Below, piece by piece: positions 25,261 through 37,972 of a stretch of DNA of 64,000 nucleotides. A program made the position numbers and the translations under genes. The stretch lies in contig JABBOT010000039.1 of NCBI GenBank assembly GCA_016165875.1, positions 620,001 to 684,000 on the forward strand. The letters run 5' to 3'. This DNA is from Acanthopleura granulata. Lineage: Eukaryota > Mollusca > Polyplacophora > Chitonida > Chitonidae. The number at the start of each line of letters is the position of its first letter. Position 1 is the first letter of the stretch. The notes below the pieces were generated by a model. The model was not told where the DNA came from and made no database searches. It saw nothing but the letters and a program-made list of their open reading frames with translations.

Positions 25261-26599
25261 TACACTAGGATTGGGCAAGATTCATTTGAGACTGGTGCGA
25301 AACGCATTCAATGTATTCGAATGGCACTTTTTCAAAGCTGTATGAACTTTGGCCAATTTGTAATTGCTGAACCTGATTTCGAAAATTATTCATTCTGACA
25401 GCTTCTGCTTGATTCCTGCTACTTCCTAATAAGTTTGAAAGGGATCTCAGAAGAAACCCTTCCTTGAAGGGAGATCCCTCAAATAAAAATCCTATGCATG
25501 TCTGTGAAACGAAGTGATGAAGACGGACCAAAAATAGTTTGAACATTTTGAAAAGAGTGACGAAGTAAAGGCGCCGACTTGCAATTTAAACTGTTTTCCC
25601 TAATTTTTCATCCTCCTACCCGAACAGAAATTAAAAATTATAAGGCAACCATAGAGCTCTCATGTATACAGGTTCCTTATAATTTAAGCCATTTGAAAGC
25701 CGTTAGTTTTTTTGTAATACCTAACGTTCTGTTTTCCCATTAAACTATAAAATTACTCTCTAGCAAGGGTAAACTTCCGTGGCAGCCCCAGTTTTTGCCC
25801 CAATATATGCTCTCGTGCAGCTGTGTTACCAATAAAACCGATTGCTCGAACGAAAAATGCTTCACAGTAATAATTGTTCAAAACGCCCATCATAGCACAA
25901 AACAACTGCCAATCAAATTTGTTTCTTCAGTGATAAGTACTTCTAAAACTAACACTTTAATCCTTGTAAAGCGTGAGGAGCGAACAAAAGCGATCTGTTC
26001 CAGGAAAAGTCTGCCAGAGTTATTACCTCTCAAGCGGTCATGACACAATTTATTTCCATCCAAACAAAACGAAAATATTAGCTCGTGCTTCATTGTTCGA
26101 CTCGTTCTTGAACAATGAGATCAGAACTGCCAAGTATCTATTGGAACCGTCGTTATTACTGATCATCTTTACATCATCAAACTATAAGGATATTATTAGC
26201 ACTGTTCTTAGGTTTAGCCAACATGTCTAATTCTAAGCGATTACCTGCTGGAATTCTCGGGAAATTGTCTTTAATCATCAGTACTCTATGACTACTAAAT
26301 TAAGCTGGATCGCCAGGCTAAGTGGGCAAACAGTTATTAGCGACAACCGTTGTAATTAATATTATTTAAATGTGGGCAGATTTAGGGATGTGAATCAAAT
26401 AAAATGTCATTAAGTGGGGTTGTTTTAATAGTAGATAATGACTTGTTTAGGGATTGTAGGACAATTAAGATGAACCCAGTGACTCATCCAATTCATCCTA
26501 ATAACAATAAAAGAATTGCCCTCGGCACGTAGTTATCTCAACGAATGGGAATTTTGCCAGCACTGAAAAATGTTTAACACGAATATGACCAGTCAGTGT
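25261..26599. other. Anonymous AT-rich stretch
   Basis: Nothing recognised between the CATTC-rich region and the 27-bp minisatellite. Confidence 0.5.
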
Positions 26600-27075
26600 A
26601 TGAATGAATATGGCAAGATTCACATATGTGACAAAAACGGCCAGATTCACATAACTGAAATAAGAACGGCGAGATTCAAACATCTGACAAACACGACGAG
26701 ACTTAGATATCTAACAATACGGCGAGATTTAGATACCTGACAAATTCGGCGAGACTCAAATATCTGACAAATACAGCGAGATTCAAATATCTGATAAAAA
26801 TGGCGAAATCCATTTATCTGACAAAAACGACGAGATTCACATGTGACAAATACGGCGAAATTTAAAAATCTGACAAATACGACGGGGTTCAGATATCTGA
26901 TAAAAACGGCGAGATTCAGATACCCGACAAATGCGGCGAGATTCAAATATCTGTCAGATAACGCGCGATTCGGAATTCTAACAAGTACGGCGAGGTTTAA
27001 ATATCCGACAGATACAATTGAGATTAACATATGTGAAAATTACCATCGGATTCAAATGTCTAACATGTTTTACAA
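26600..27075. repeat. 27-bp minisatellite, about 17 units
   Basis: The unit approximates CAAATATCTGACAAA followed by TACGGCGAGATT, repeated with one or two changes per unit. One unit is duplicated or shifted near 26956. The period is a multiple of three and the unit lacks a stop in some frames. This explains the long open frames on both strands here (for example 26647-27030 minus, with recurring YLNLAVFV-like strings), which I do not regard as genes. Confidence 0.88.
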
Positions 27076-27767
27076 CCAAGTCGTCAGCACATGACTGAAT
27101 CATTAGGATTTTGTCGTTAAACCCTAGCCATTCAAAAGTTCAAGTTACATCCCTAAATTTAAAAACGCGCCCTCGTTTGTCCATGTCCAGTCGTACAAAT
27201 CAGGCCATTCGCCTCCATTACAGAGAGCTTTTGTATCCGGCCGCCAAAAAGACACTTTGTCGACAAAATAAGTGGCTGGCACTTGACAGCAATCTTCCCG
27301 AAGGTAAATTTAGAAGGAGTTAAAGGGGAATTCGAAGAAACTGACAAAAAATAAAGATGAGCACACTATATAAAGAGTGATAAATAGTTTTGCCGTATAT
27401 TTGACATCCTGCATATGAAATATTCACCTGTCTATCAATGAGACAGAAAGAAAAGACTTGATAAAACTGGTAATAACTCTCACATTGGGCAAGTCAGACA
27501 GGGTATTCTCCCATGTTTCCGCATAACTCAGCCTAAAATGTTAGCCTGTATAATCAAAGACTGCACTAGTCTCAAGGATAGCTATTCTGTCTGGTTAAAC
27601 ATTGGCTCAAAAATCGCAACAATAAATAATGGACGGCGATTAAGAAAACAATAACGGAAGTGAGATCTGTTCGAGTAATTAATTGGCTAACGCGGTCTTG
27701 TTTACAAGAGAGGCTGTAAGCCAATGAAAATCCATCGAATTAGTAGGATTACTTTTGTTCGTAATCG
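27076..27767. other. Anonymous stretch
   Basis: Nothing recognised. Confidence 0.45.
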
Positions 27768-28038
27768 AGCATCTTGGCTCAGTGGGTTAGAGCGCTAGCG
27801 CAGAATAATAACCCAGAAGCCTTCCACCAACGCGGTAGGTGTGAGTTCAAGTCCATTTCATGCAGGCTTCCTCTCCGGCCATACGTGGGAAAGTCTGCCA
27901 ACAATCGTGGATTTCCGCCAGGCTCTGCCGGGTTTCCTCCCACCATAATGCTAGCCGCCATCGTATAAGTGAAATATTCTTGAGTACGGCGTAAAACACC
28001 AAGTAAATAAATAAGTAAATAAATAAATAAATAAATAC
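27768..28038 (+). mobile_element. SINE, near full-length
   Basis: Plus-strand copy from TTGGCTCAGTGGGTTAGAGC (A-box region) through GTGAGTTCAAGTCC (B box), CCTCTCCGGCCATACGTGGG, CCACCATAATGCTAGCCGCC and GTGAAATATTCTTGAGTACG to AAAACACC and about eight AAATA-type tail units. The first ten or so bases of the head are altered. Confidence 0.92.
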
Positions 28039-28751
28039 ATTTTTTCTCTATAAGACTCACGCTGGACGTTTATTGAGACTATGTCGCATGCCCGTTTGCG
28101 AAACATACAAGTAACTGAAACGACAGCCGAAAAGCTCCCCAGTGATGACCTTTACCTAAGCGGTATGGTGTTCCTGATGAAATTAAACCGCTCCCTACGT
28201 TTACTTCATTACGGTCATTTTGCGTGCTCAGAATCAAAGTGAAGGAATAAAGTGAAAACAACAGCAGCCGAGGATTTCAGACAATTACGTTATTTTGTGT
28301 CAACACACCACCAACCAACACACGCTGACTAAAACTGGCCAGCTGTTGGTGTCTCACACCTTATGCCAATCTGAATTACATCCGAGCCCCTTTTCGTCGG
28401 CTCAGCTTCACTTGCGCTGAAGAGTTATCGAATGTGCCATGACGCGTACTGAAACCGCAGCTGTCACACCCGTCGAACTGGCTCTGATCGATGCCTGAAA
28501 TCTTCAAGTTCGTTATCGGGTAGATTACATGTGGTGGCTTCAGCGGATGTTATATTCATATTTTACCGCAAATATGCCGTGTAGATCGTGCTGAACATGG
28601 GTTTGAGGGGATTGGTTATTTATTTGTTGTCGCCAAGCCTATTTTCCCATTCTTCCCATTCCAGGTTACCTGATTCTGCGCACGCCACTTAAAAGTAGCC
28701 ATGTTCTGATAACAACGACGGGGATTTGAAGCTCAACGCTGAATCTGTTCT
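28039..28751. other. Anonymous stretch
   Basis: Nothing recognised between the SINE and R1 copy g. Confidence 0.45.
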
Positions 28752-28898
28752 CTAGGGGCGTACAACTTACTTATTAAACACTTACATGAGCAGTTAGACT
28801 AAAACACTAACAGAGTCAAACTGACAACAACCCGGATGAGACAACTATCACACTGTCGTCGTTGCTCTGGTTTTACTCTCTATGTTGTAGACTTCTAT
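28752..28898 (+). repeat. Dispersed repeat R1, copy g
   Basis: Plus-strand core with a roughly 20-bp internal deletion: CTAGGGGCGTACAACTTACT, TTACATGAGCAGTTAGAC, CAAACTGACAACAACCCGGATGAG, ACAACTATCACACTGTCGTC, GCTCTGGTTTTACTCTCTATGTTGTAG. Confidence 0.76.
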
Positions 28899-30328
28899 AA
28901 TAAAATGTCAACATGTCAAAGTAACTCTTCCTACTCAGCACAAAGACTTTCCAACAAGAGCGGATGGGAATACGATTTGCAATGTAGAACTTCAGTAAAG
29001 GGATATTGATGCAGGAAGCGTGATGTCACCACGTTACGTCTTAGACCTTTTAAACAGTTGTCACCCTGGTCTCGACGTTCTAAATAAGAACAAGAGTGGC
29101 GAGCGTTCAAAATCGTAGGCATGGCGAAATTACTATCAACACTCTTTCGTTTCGTGAAAAGCCTGGCGTTTTTTTTGCAGTCGTGAAGGCGACCACCAAA
29201 TATTTAATGTTCGCTCCGTTTTGAGAAATGTTACGTTTGCACTGTCTTACACTTAGTGCTTCACAGGTTTGGAACCTTGTAGGTTAAAGCATAGACAATA
29301 TCTGTCATAAGCATGTTAGTCTCCTTCGATGTCTTTTCTCCGGTACAAAGGGGATAAGCATAACACTGACATATAAATGGACGACAACTGGCTTAATAAA
29401 GAGCATTGTGGATTGTGTAAAATTGATTGATAACAGATACGACTCTGTCCGTGGTAAAACAAAACTTTATAATAACCTACAGCGCCAGAAAGCAAAAACG
29501 ATATCCAAATGTTTAAACGACCCGCAGACACATCGGTTTTTTTATGCCCTCATGCAGTCGGAGTATATTATTTCAGAGTCCCCCCCCCCCCTCCGCCAAG
29601 CGCCGTTTACGTGACAAGATTAAAATTTCCCCAAACCAAATCTGCATGATATCCCCGTGGTTTAAACACAGAGCTAACCCTTGGCCCTATTGCCGTAACC
29701 CAACTCAGACTGTCCTATCGACGCGATCAATCTATTGCCGTCGTCTATATTCAACACCTTGCTTTGGCATATAAAGGGCCGTTATATATGTGTGTACATC
29801 CCCCTTTTCTTCCCACAACGAATCTCACAGCGGGCTCCGAAAGCCCTTCTCATAGCCTCGAAGCTTTATCACTAAGGCAAACCAACCTGTTCGGACTTCA
29901 TCACGAATCCCAGTTCGATTGCACGCCGATATAGACGCACTGTGGGATATATGTTTGGATTTCGCCCATGTCGTGTGCGTTACGCCATTCTTAACTTGAT
30001 CAGACCAAAAGGCTGTGTACAACAGTGAGGCGCCCAGCACCGTGCAAGTATCGGGTGTCTCCACACACAAGATCTAGAGAAAAGAAGGCAAATATTAAAA
30101 AAAAGAGACTTATCGCGCCATTGCATGGATAAAGCACACGGACTCGTGTATGCCTACCACTCCGTTTTTTTTTTTGGGGGGGGGGGTTGTTGTTTTTTTG
30201 TATATCGATCGAAAACGGAACAAGGAAACAAGTTTTATCCAAACATAGACGCTGATTTTATATTGTTTTTAAAACGTGACAGCACAATCGCAATGACACC
30301 GTAAATTAGTGCAAGCAGATATTAATAT
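28899..30328. other. Anonymous stretch with homopolymer runs
   Basis: A C run at 29580-29591 and adjacent T11/G11 runs at 30165-30186. No gene or dispersed repeat recognised. Confidence 0.5.
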
Positions 30329-30591
30329 GGGCCTCCGTGGCTCAGTCGGTTAGCGCGCTAGTGCAGAGCAATGACCCAGAAGCCTTCCATCAATACGGTC
30401 GCTGTGAGTTCAAGTCCTTGCTGGCTCCCTCTCCGGCCATACGTGGGAAGGTCTGCCAGCAAACTGCGGATGGTCGTGGGTTATCCCCGGGCTTTGCCCG
30501 CTTTCCTCCCACCATACCACCGGCCGCTGTCGTATAAACGAAATATTCGTGAGCACGGCGTAAAACACCATTCAAATAAATCAATAAATAA
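30329..30591 (+). mobile_element. SINE, full-length
   Basis: Plus-strand copy beginning GGGCCTCCGTGGCTCAGTCG and ending in AAAACACCATTCAAATAAATC plus a short tail. The head can fold partly like a tRNA with GTGAGTTCAAGTCC as the internal B box for RNA polymerase III. A short TAATATG match (30323-30329 and 30589-30595) may be the residue of a target duplication. Confidence 0.93.
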
Positions 30592-32302
30592 TATGATCAT
30601 TTAGGCATGGCGATGATTAAATTCAACACACCAGGGCTGTTTACTTAAAAGGGGGTTTATGTAGCTGAAAACGAGACGCCTGTTCATTGCCACGTGTAAA
30701 TGAAGACATCACTTTTTCCGCGTATTCAACGCTTTGTTTACATTGCGTTACAGCCAATACTGACCGTCACAGGGATCTGCTATGTATAAAGTCAGGATCG
30801 CATGTGGCAGATCTTGCGTCCCATAACGATTCCAGCACAATCTATGAATAACCACAGGTAACACGCCACATTTCACCCTGATCTAACCGAACACGAAATA
30901 TCATCTGACAAGCGGAAGGAAGGGCCACCAAAATAAACCGCGGGCAGCTTGCTATTGCTCTGAGCACATAAATATAGCTCATATTATTTGTGAAAAAAGA
31001 AGATACCCGATAAACTGTTCACGCAGAAGGTCTATACGTGGAATGCGAGGTAATATCTATTATATTTAACACAAGCATGCAGTAGATGGAGCTAGAAGGG
31101 GTGGGGTTGCCAATGAATTCGCACATTGTCTACATAAGAGCACATCTGAAATTACATCTCATTGTTTAAATGGAAAGGCAATCAAGCATTTTCCCATGCA
31201 GAAAAAAATGTGTTGTCTATATACAACGTTTTGGTTTACTTCGTTGTTGAAAACAACGAGTAAAGTCAGGATAATGTTTGAAATAAAAACTTTACGAATG
31301 GCCGGAGAGGTGGGGGAGGGGGTATGTATCTGCATTTGTGTATTTGTGTTTTAGGAAATATGTTTATAGACATACTTCGGAAAACACAAATGCGGATATG
31401 GATTATAATAACATGACATGTCCACAGAAATAATAAAGAATTCATGGCGTCGTCACGTAAATGTTTACGGTTTCACACCGTAAGCTTTCGATTTTCTTGC
31501 CAAAGTCATTTTTATGAGTTCTGTGTTGTTGTTACTTATACGAGAACCAACGTACAACTATGAGTGTAAGCAGCATATGAGGCTCGGCTGCGATAGTGCT
31601 CAGCTCCGTAAATAGGATCTTTGATTGAACTCATGTAATTCTTGGTTACAAGTTCTTCCTTCATTTATTTAAGTTACTTTTCACAAAACAGTTCTTCATG
31701 AAAGTGATCAATCACACAGCTTTAACAGTAGTCCTCAATGACGTTCATAGAAACTTACAAACACGCCGTGTTCAAAAGAAAAAACAATATGGTTTCCACC
31801 TGAAGAAAGACGTCATGTTATGGACGATATATTTCTTCCTAAGAACAGCCAGTCATACATGAGCACGGAATGAAACTGTTTTCCTCATCAAAGTCCATCG
31901 ACGCTAGCAAATGTCCTGTATTCAAAGGAAAACAAATGATGCCTCCAAAGAGAAACGATCGTTTCTTTCATTCTTCTTGATGATAATTTTCTATATATTT
32001 TCTATTTCTATCTTTCAAAACCGCACAGGAATAAGCCAACGAGCGCAAAATGACTGCAGTTGTCAGTGAATTGCTGTATGCTCACGTTCATATAGATTTT
32101 TTCAACAATGAATCTTTTTTATTCTTTAATAACCTCTAGAAAACAGGTGTGCTGAAGAAAGAATCGATGCTAGCTGTATTCGAGAACACAGGAGTTCGCG
32201 GTAGAGAAGCATCGTCAACTATGCACAGCTTTTGTCTAAAACTTTCACAGAGTAATTCCTAACAATGCGATCGATGATTAGATCAATCGGCTCACGCCTG
32301 TG
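30592..32302. other. Anonymous non-coding stretch
   Basis: Almost free of open frames and of recognisable repeats. Confidence 0.55.
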
Positions 32303-33632
32303 GAGAGGCTAACACTTCGATGACAAGGTTGAAATATTGCCGATGTGGCATCAGGCCCGCAGAAGGCCAGCGCATCACGACATGGGTGAAATAACCCGGA
32401 TTCGACCTGAAGGAAGCTAGGATTTGACATCAGAGAGGATAGCACACCACGACATATAACCAATATCACGGATCTGTCGTTGCAGAGACTAGCACACCAC
32501 GACAGACAAATTATGGCAGATCTGTCATTGCAGAGGCCAGCACATCACGACAGCCAACTTGTGGTATATCTGTCATTGCAGAGGCCAGCACACCACGACA
32601 GCCAACTTGTGGTATATCTGTCATTGCAGAGGCTAGCACAGCCAAATTATGGCAGATCTGTCATTGCAGAGGCTAACACGCCACGAGAGCCAAATTATCG
32701 TAGATCTGTCATTGCAGAGGCCAGCACACCACGACAGACAAATTATGGCTGATCTGTCATTGCAGAGGCCAGCACACCACGACAGCCAGCTTGTGGTATA
32801 TCTGTCATTGCAGAGGCTAGCACAGCCAAATTATGGCAGATCTGTCATTGCAGGGGCTAACACGCCACGAGAGCCAAATTATCGTAGATCTGTCATTGCA
32901 GAGGCCAGCACACCACGACAGACAAATTATGGCTGATCTGTCATTGCAGAGGCCAGCACACCACGACAGCCAACTTGTGGTATATCTGTCATTGCAGAGG
33001 CTAGCACAGCCAAATTATGGCAGATCTGTCATTGCAGAGGCTAACACGCCACGAGAGCCAAATTATCGTAGATCTGTCATTGCAGAGGCCAGCACAGCAC
33101 GACACACAAACTATGGCAGATCCGTGATGAAAGGGACTAGCACAGCACGACATAACTAAAATACCCTGGGTCTGACATTAGAGTGGCCAGCACGCCATGG
33201 TATAGCTGAAATATTGCGTGTCTGTCACATGTGAGACTAAGACACACGACACAACACATGACACAACACACGACACAACTGGGGATAAGGCAGATCTGTC
33301 ATTGCAGGGTCGAGTACAGCCGGACACAGGTGAGATATAGCACACGTCAACATGGCTACAATATATCACACATATCACACTAAGGACGTTTGATCGTCAC
33401 GATAAGTATCTGGCAACAGAAAGCCCTGAGCACAGGACATAGTTGAATTATTTCAGACTTAATAGGCTTGGATACCAGAAAAAGGCTGATATAGCTGAAA
33501 TGCCTATGTGGGCACAAAACTCCTCTTATGTCCCTTTATGGCATTTCCAGCGCTCAAAAAGGGCTCAAATATCACAATTGTCACAATGGAGAAGATTCGA
33601 CGCCAGGACACACATTCGAAATTTTAGATATT
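32303..33632. repeat. 48/40-bp minisatellite with a 184-bp higher-order repeat
   Basis: The unit starts GATCTGTCATTGCAGAGGC and continues CAGCACACCACGACAGCCAA. In the core (about 32471-33120) units run 48-48-48-40. The 40-bp unit lacks an eight-base CACGACAC-like piece, giving a 184-bp period with unit starts at 32656, 32840 and 33024. Flanking units (32303-32470 and 33120-33630) are clearly diverged. Open frames in the core (32480-32752, 32649-32936, 32833-33159) reuse the same peptide in rotating frames because 184 is not a multiple of three. Confidence 0.9.
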
Positions 33633-33719
33633 GTGTATCCTCAGAGCCCTGGATAGATATGGTGTATCCTTAGACCCCAGGATAGATATGGTGTAACGTT
33701 AGACCCCTGGATAATCTGG
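33633..33719. repeat. 29-bp tandem repeat, three units
   Basis: GTGTATCCTCAGAGCCCTGG with ATAGATATG recurs at 33662 and 33691 with few changes. It lies at the right edge of the larger minisatellite. Confidence 0.82.
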
Positions 33720-34654
33720 CTAAAGTCTATATGTAACATTAAACCGCATAATTATATTTACGCAGAAAATGTCTCGGCATTTCTTTATCTTGTTAACGGC
33801 TGTGCAGTGCTAGAGCTATAAGCTGTAGTCGCGCTCTGTTATGGGTTGTATATGCTGAGAAAACTTATAGAAAAGAATCAACGCAGTAAAAGAAGTAATG
33901 TCTGTATCTGTGCACATACTATTTACACGTATTTGTCTTAACCGTTCTTAAGTGACATATAGTGCTAAAACATGGTGTAACATTTTTTACTCTCTAAAAA
34001 CGACTGTGTACCACAGGTATACACGCACAGGTAACAAAACTGAACATCTACAAATTTTGTGTACTAGAGGTGTACATATTGTGTAATACCCCTTGTTACG
34101 GAGTAATAATCACCATTATTCATAGGGTTATTAAAGGTGATGGGGTTGGATGCAGAAGAAATAACTAAACTTTAGCTTCAGTTTGTCAGTTACCTTCTAC
34201 AGTTTATGATTTGACCTCTCCAGTTACTGACAACGTTGAATTCACTTCTGTGCAAACGTTTTCCCCGTCACAGTTTTTTTCATGTGTGTGTTTTTGTTTT
34301 TTTTTTTGTTATGTATGTCCTAGTTGTTAAAGATGAAGTAACAGATTCGGGGAAGCGTTTATCAGCACGAGTGGGCATTAAAGTTCCTAGGGCTTGCACT
34401 GTTGATTGGCGCAATTAAAAGACGATCGTGAAACAGAGATCAGTGACTCTAAGATTTTACAGCAGGAGGACAAAAATAGAGATCTGAGACCAAACGAGGC
34501 CCCAGAGCTTTTGTTTTAAAGTAAAGCGTCTTAACAATACACATGGCATGGAGTCAGAGGCCACTCCTTCCTAGCAAAGACTAGACATTGCTCATACGTT
34601 TTCATATATGCAGGCAGCAGATGCTGGACTCTACTTTAACTCACCTCAAAAAGT
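33720..34654. other. Anonymous stretch
   Basis: Nothing beyond a short T-rich tract near 34290. Confidence 0.45.
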
Positions 34655-34805
34655 AACTCATGCTGGTTTCATCTGTTATACGCGTCTGCCAACAACCTGC
34701 AGATGGTCGTGTGGCTCTCCATTTCACTACCAAAATATAGTATTGCCCACCGTCGTATAAGTGAAATACTCTTCAGTACGGCGTGTAACACCAAGCAAGA
34801 AAGTT
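34655..34805 (+). mobile_element. SINE, 5'-truncated and diverged
   Basis: Starts within the body (AACTCATGCTGGTTTC), retains GTCTGCCAACAACCTGCAGATGGTCGTG and CACCGTCGTATAAGTGAAATA, and ends CAGTACGGCGTGTAACACCAAG without a clean tail. Confidence 0.78.
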
Positions 34806-35043
34806 AACAAATTAAAACTTAACTGTGCCATAGACGTACTCTTGAACAAGAAATGAAATAATTTTGTAAGGATAAATAGAATCCACACCGCTGGTGCTCA
34901 GTGCTTAAATAGTGATATGGCATACATGTTTATCCAATCGTATACCAGTGGATATTAGTATGTTATGAATGATGAACACAGAACTATGTTGCTGAATCGT
35001 ATAGAGTACGAAAAAGCATTGTCAGCAACTTGTTTATATTGCA

Positions 35044-35158
35044 AATATATATATATTTTTTTTGCTATATATATATATATATATATTTTGCTATATATAC
35101 ATTTGCTATATATATATATATATATATTTTTGCTATATATATATATATATAGCAAAAA
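35044..35158. repeat. Compound (TA)n array with TTTTGC spacers
   Basis: Four TA blocks are separated by TTTTTGC or ATTTGC, closing with the inverted counterpart TATAGCAAAAA, so the last block is palindromic. Frames through it give Y/I runs and are not genes. Confidence 0.88.
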
Positions 35159-36929
35159 TGTATTTCCTACAAAAAATATCTGTTAACCTTGTAAAGAGTT
35201 TCGTCCGTGAACCAACCTTGTAATAAGGATAGCACCTATATGTAGTGTGACAAGGATCCAATTTCAGGACAAATATTCATGAAACTGTACACCTTCTGGG
35301 TAAGGGGCGGCTACAGACGATTCCCTGACAAGAGTAGAACTGGACAGGTGAATGGCTCCAGCTTGTTCATTTGTCAGCCACGATATGCGTTCTCAAGACT
35401 TCAAAAGACAGGCCAAGGGAACCGCTCTCTTGTCGGTGCTCTAAAGGCATCAATCACCAACTGGCGCCGAAAGCAAACAACCGCATACACGGGACCAATC
35501 TCCAAAAGCAACCTTTGCTGTTTACTCCACTTTCCTGGTAGTTTCTCTTACCCTCTTTTCTCTAGAGAGAGCTTGGAAAACGCAACGTGATTTAAAAGAG
35601 CCGCGCATTAGCAAAGGGAGAGGTTGTTCATCTTATTTCTCATTTTACGCCACAGGTAATAAGTAACGCCAAATAACTGGTTGAACACACGGAAGTAATG
35701 AGCTCCACGGGTCTGGAGTATAAACACAAGATGTATAATTTCTTTCGAACTACAAATAATGCCACTACACAACTAATATATTTAATGGAAGTCTACGGGG
35801 ACGCAGAGGCAGCCTATTTTACATGTGCTGAATTCCGTTTTTATTATTAATCTCAAAACACAAAGGAATTTTGTCATATATAGTGAAGAGTCGAATTTCT
35901 TTCAGACGATTTAATATAGCTCTATTTTCCTTTTCACGGATCCAAACTCTGTTTAGATTTAGGCACGTACGAGAAGCAACAGACAATAGCACTACTAGCA
36001 TGATTAACCAACATAAGCCGGAGAAAGTGGAACCATACACATTTCCTCTAATATAAGTAATCCCTCTCCCTTGTGCCGAGTTCGCTACCTCGGATATATA
36101 ACTCAACAAGAGTAAATGTGCACATCGATCACACATACACAGTTATAAAAGGAATTACCTCGAGCTTTAAGTGACCTCTACTTCAGACACGACAAGAAGA
36201 CGTATAATTCATATCTAAGTGCCTGTCAAAGGGGTTGCACGCGTTAGTCGACATTCTCTCCACACCGTGGAGACACAGACAAAGTTTACTATCCACGAAG
36301 ATGATATAAAGGGGAGCAAATCAATAAGAAAAAGATTTGGGAACAGAGGAGGCCACAAATCATCTCTCGATAATCGGCCTACCTTTCCAAAATATTCAAA
36401 AGATCACCTGAATTTTGAATTATAGCATGCGATGTGGGAAGCAATATCTATAGCTTAAGACCCCGTTAGTACTCTTGCTGGGATATAATGATATCTCTAG
36501 ATATCATTACGTAGTCACTTTTTCATTGGGTTTATATAAACTCAAACCCAAGTTAAATCAAACAGTAAAATTTTTATTTCATAAAATTACACGTGCTTCA
36601 CTTACCCCTCATTCAATGCCCTGCATTCTGTAATAACTTGTACACCATAAATGTTGTTTATCTTCTTCTGGAAGACGGCGCTGTGGCGTAACATTGCACA
36701 TTCTACAGTAGGTATATAGCAATGATTACCCCAGGACAATGGATGACAATTCAACGAAGCTATTAATCAATTATGTGTATACCACATTCCAGTACAGGTG
36801 GCACACGTATGCGTGGATGTTAAAAATGAGACCAAAATGCACGTGTTAGAGAAACTGCCTCTGTGATTTATTGGTCCGTCATGCTGTGAAGTTGATATGT
36901 AAATAGCTGACATGAACAAATAGTTCTCC
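35159..36929. other. Anonymous stretch
   Basis: One 103-codon frame (35279-35590, plus) without family resemblance, and the inverted repeat at 36486-36509. Confidence 0.45.
36486..36509. repeat. Perfect 11-bp inverted repeat
   Basis: TAATGATATCT and AGATATCATTA are separated by two bases (CT), making a near-palindrome. It could be a protein-binding site or chance. Confidence 0.7.
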
Positions 36930-37300
36930 ATACACCTCACATGTACAGCAGTTATGTTAATGCTGTGTCTGGTACAGCCTCCTACAAACAGACCATCTGG
37001 CGCTATTTGTAACAATATACAGCAATGTACAGCTCTCATTAAATGGCCTGTTGTCTCTATAAGTGTCCGAAGAGTATTTTAAACAATAACCTGCAAATGG
37101 CTAATTGTCTACATGTATATCTGGCTCCCATGTAACAAATTCTACAATGTACATTCTTTCACAACAGTCTGTCATGTACAGCCATTCGTAAATGGTTAAT
37201 TGCGTGTTTATGTGTCTCGCTCCCTTTGTAACAACATCCTGTGACATACAACCTCTCATGCCCACTTTGTGTGAAGGCCTTTGTAACAATAGTCTGTAAG
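36930..37300. repeat. Degenerate tandem array, about 95-bp period
   Basis: Recurring blocks are AAATGGCTAATTGTCTACATG / AAATGGTTAATTGCGTGTTTATG, CCCATGTAACAA / CCCTTTGTAACAA / GGCCTTTGTAACAA, and ATGTACAGC. Spacing is near 95 bases for the two clearest units and irregular elsewhere. Confidence 0.6.
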
Positions 37301-37316
37301 AAGAGCACAGCAAAAA

Positions 37317-37446
37317 GCGCAAACCTCAGCAGCAATGACAGTATGGTAGTTGGCACATGATCAGTGTAAATGATGTAATCCAACCTTTTGTCGGTTTACC
37401 TGAATTAATTTCTTCTTAATTGATTAATACTTAAACAGTAGCAACA
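37317..37446 (-). repeat. Dispersed repeat R1, copy h
   Basis: Minus-strand and diverged: CAATGACAGTATGGTAGTTGGCACATG, AATCCAACCTTTTGTCGGTTTACC, AACAGTAGCAAC. A fragment of the 5' extension in the same orientation lies at 37973-38075, so the element may have been split. Confidence 0.58.
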
Positions 37447-37972
37447 TAAATGTCCCAATCGTGACCCACTTCGCCTATCTTTGGGTATAAGTCGGGAATG
37501 GCCGAATCTAGTCTTCTGTGTATTGAATGGCCTTCTTCCACCAAAACATGGTTTTATTTTCAAATTTAGGTAAAATATTTTCATTGTGAATGAGAAAAAT
37601 GGCAAAACCACGCAAGAAGTAATAATTTTGACCACATTGATTTTTATTTTAATTTCACAAATAATTTTTGATGTAAGGTCATTTATATTGAAGATGACTG
37701 CCCACTTAGAGGTCCCTTAGAGAAGCATTAATCAATGCACATCAAGGTCGGACACGATTAATGTTCTGCCTAAAGGGATACGGGTGTAAAATTTCAGTTC
37801 TTATCATGAGTCCGTTTGCCGTCTCATAACTTTTTAAATCTACGTGCTGTCTGCCTGGTTCCGGACATACGGAAACCAGGAGAATGGCGTATTAAAATGA
37901 AGACACAATGCATTAGAGGTCAAAGTCTAGCCGTAGAAGGTTTGCCTCCAACTTAAGATTAATAGATGCCCA

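Noticed and set aside
26647..27030. 127-residue periodic protein
   Set aside because: It is the translation of the 27-bp minisatellite; the period is a multiple of three, so an open frame is expected.
29825..30242. Overlapping minus frames near 30 kb
   Set aside because: They cross homopolymer runs and show no family resemblance or conserved residues.
30329..30410. Genuine tRNA gene at SINE heads
   Set aside because: A- and B-box-like words are present but they continue into the SINE body and tail, and the cloverleaf is incomplete; the same holds for the heads at 8.9-9.1, 27.8, 62.9 and 63.3 kb.
32480..33159. Three overlapping frames encoding SLQRPAHHD-type repeats
   Set aside because: They are the same minisatellite read in rotating frames (184-bp period), not a gene family.
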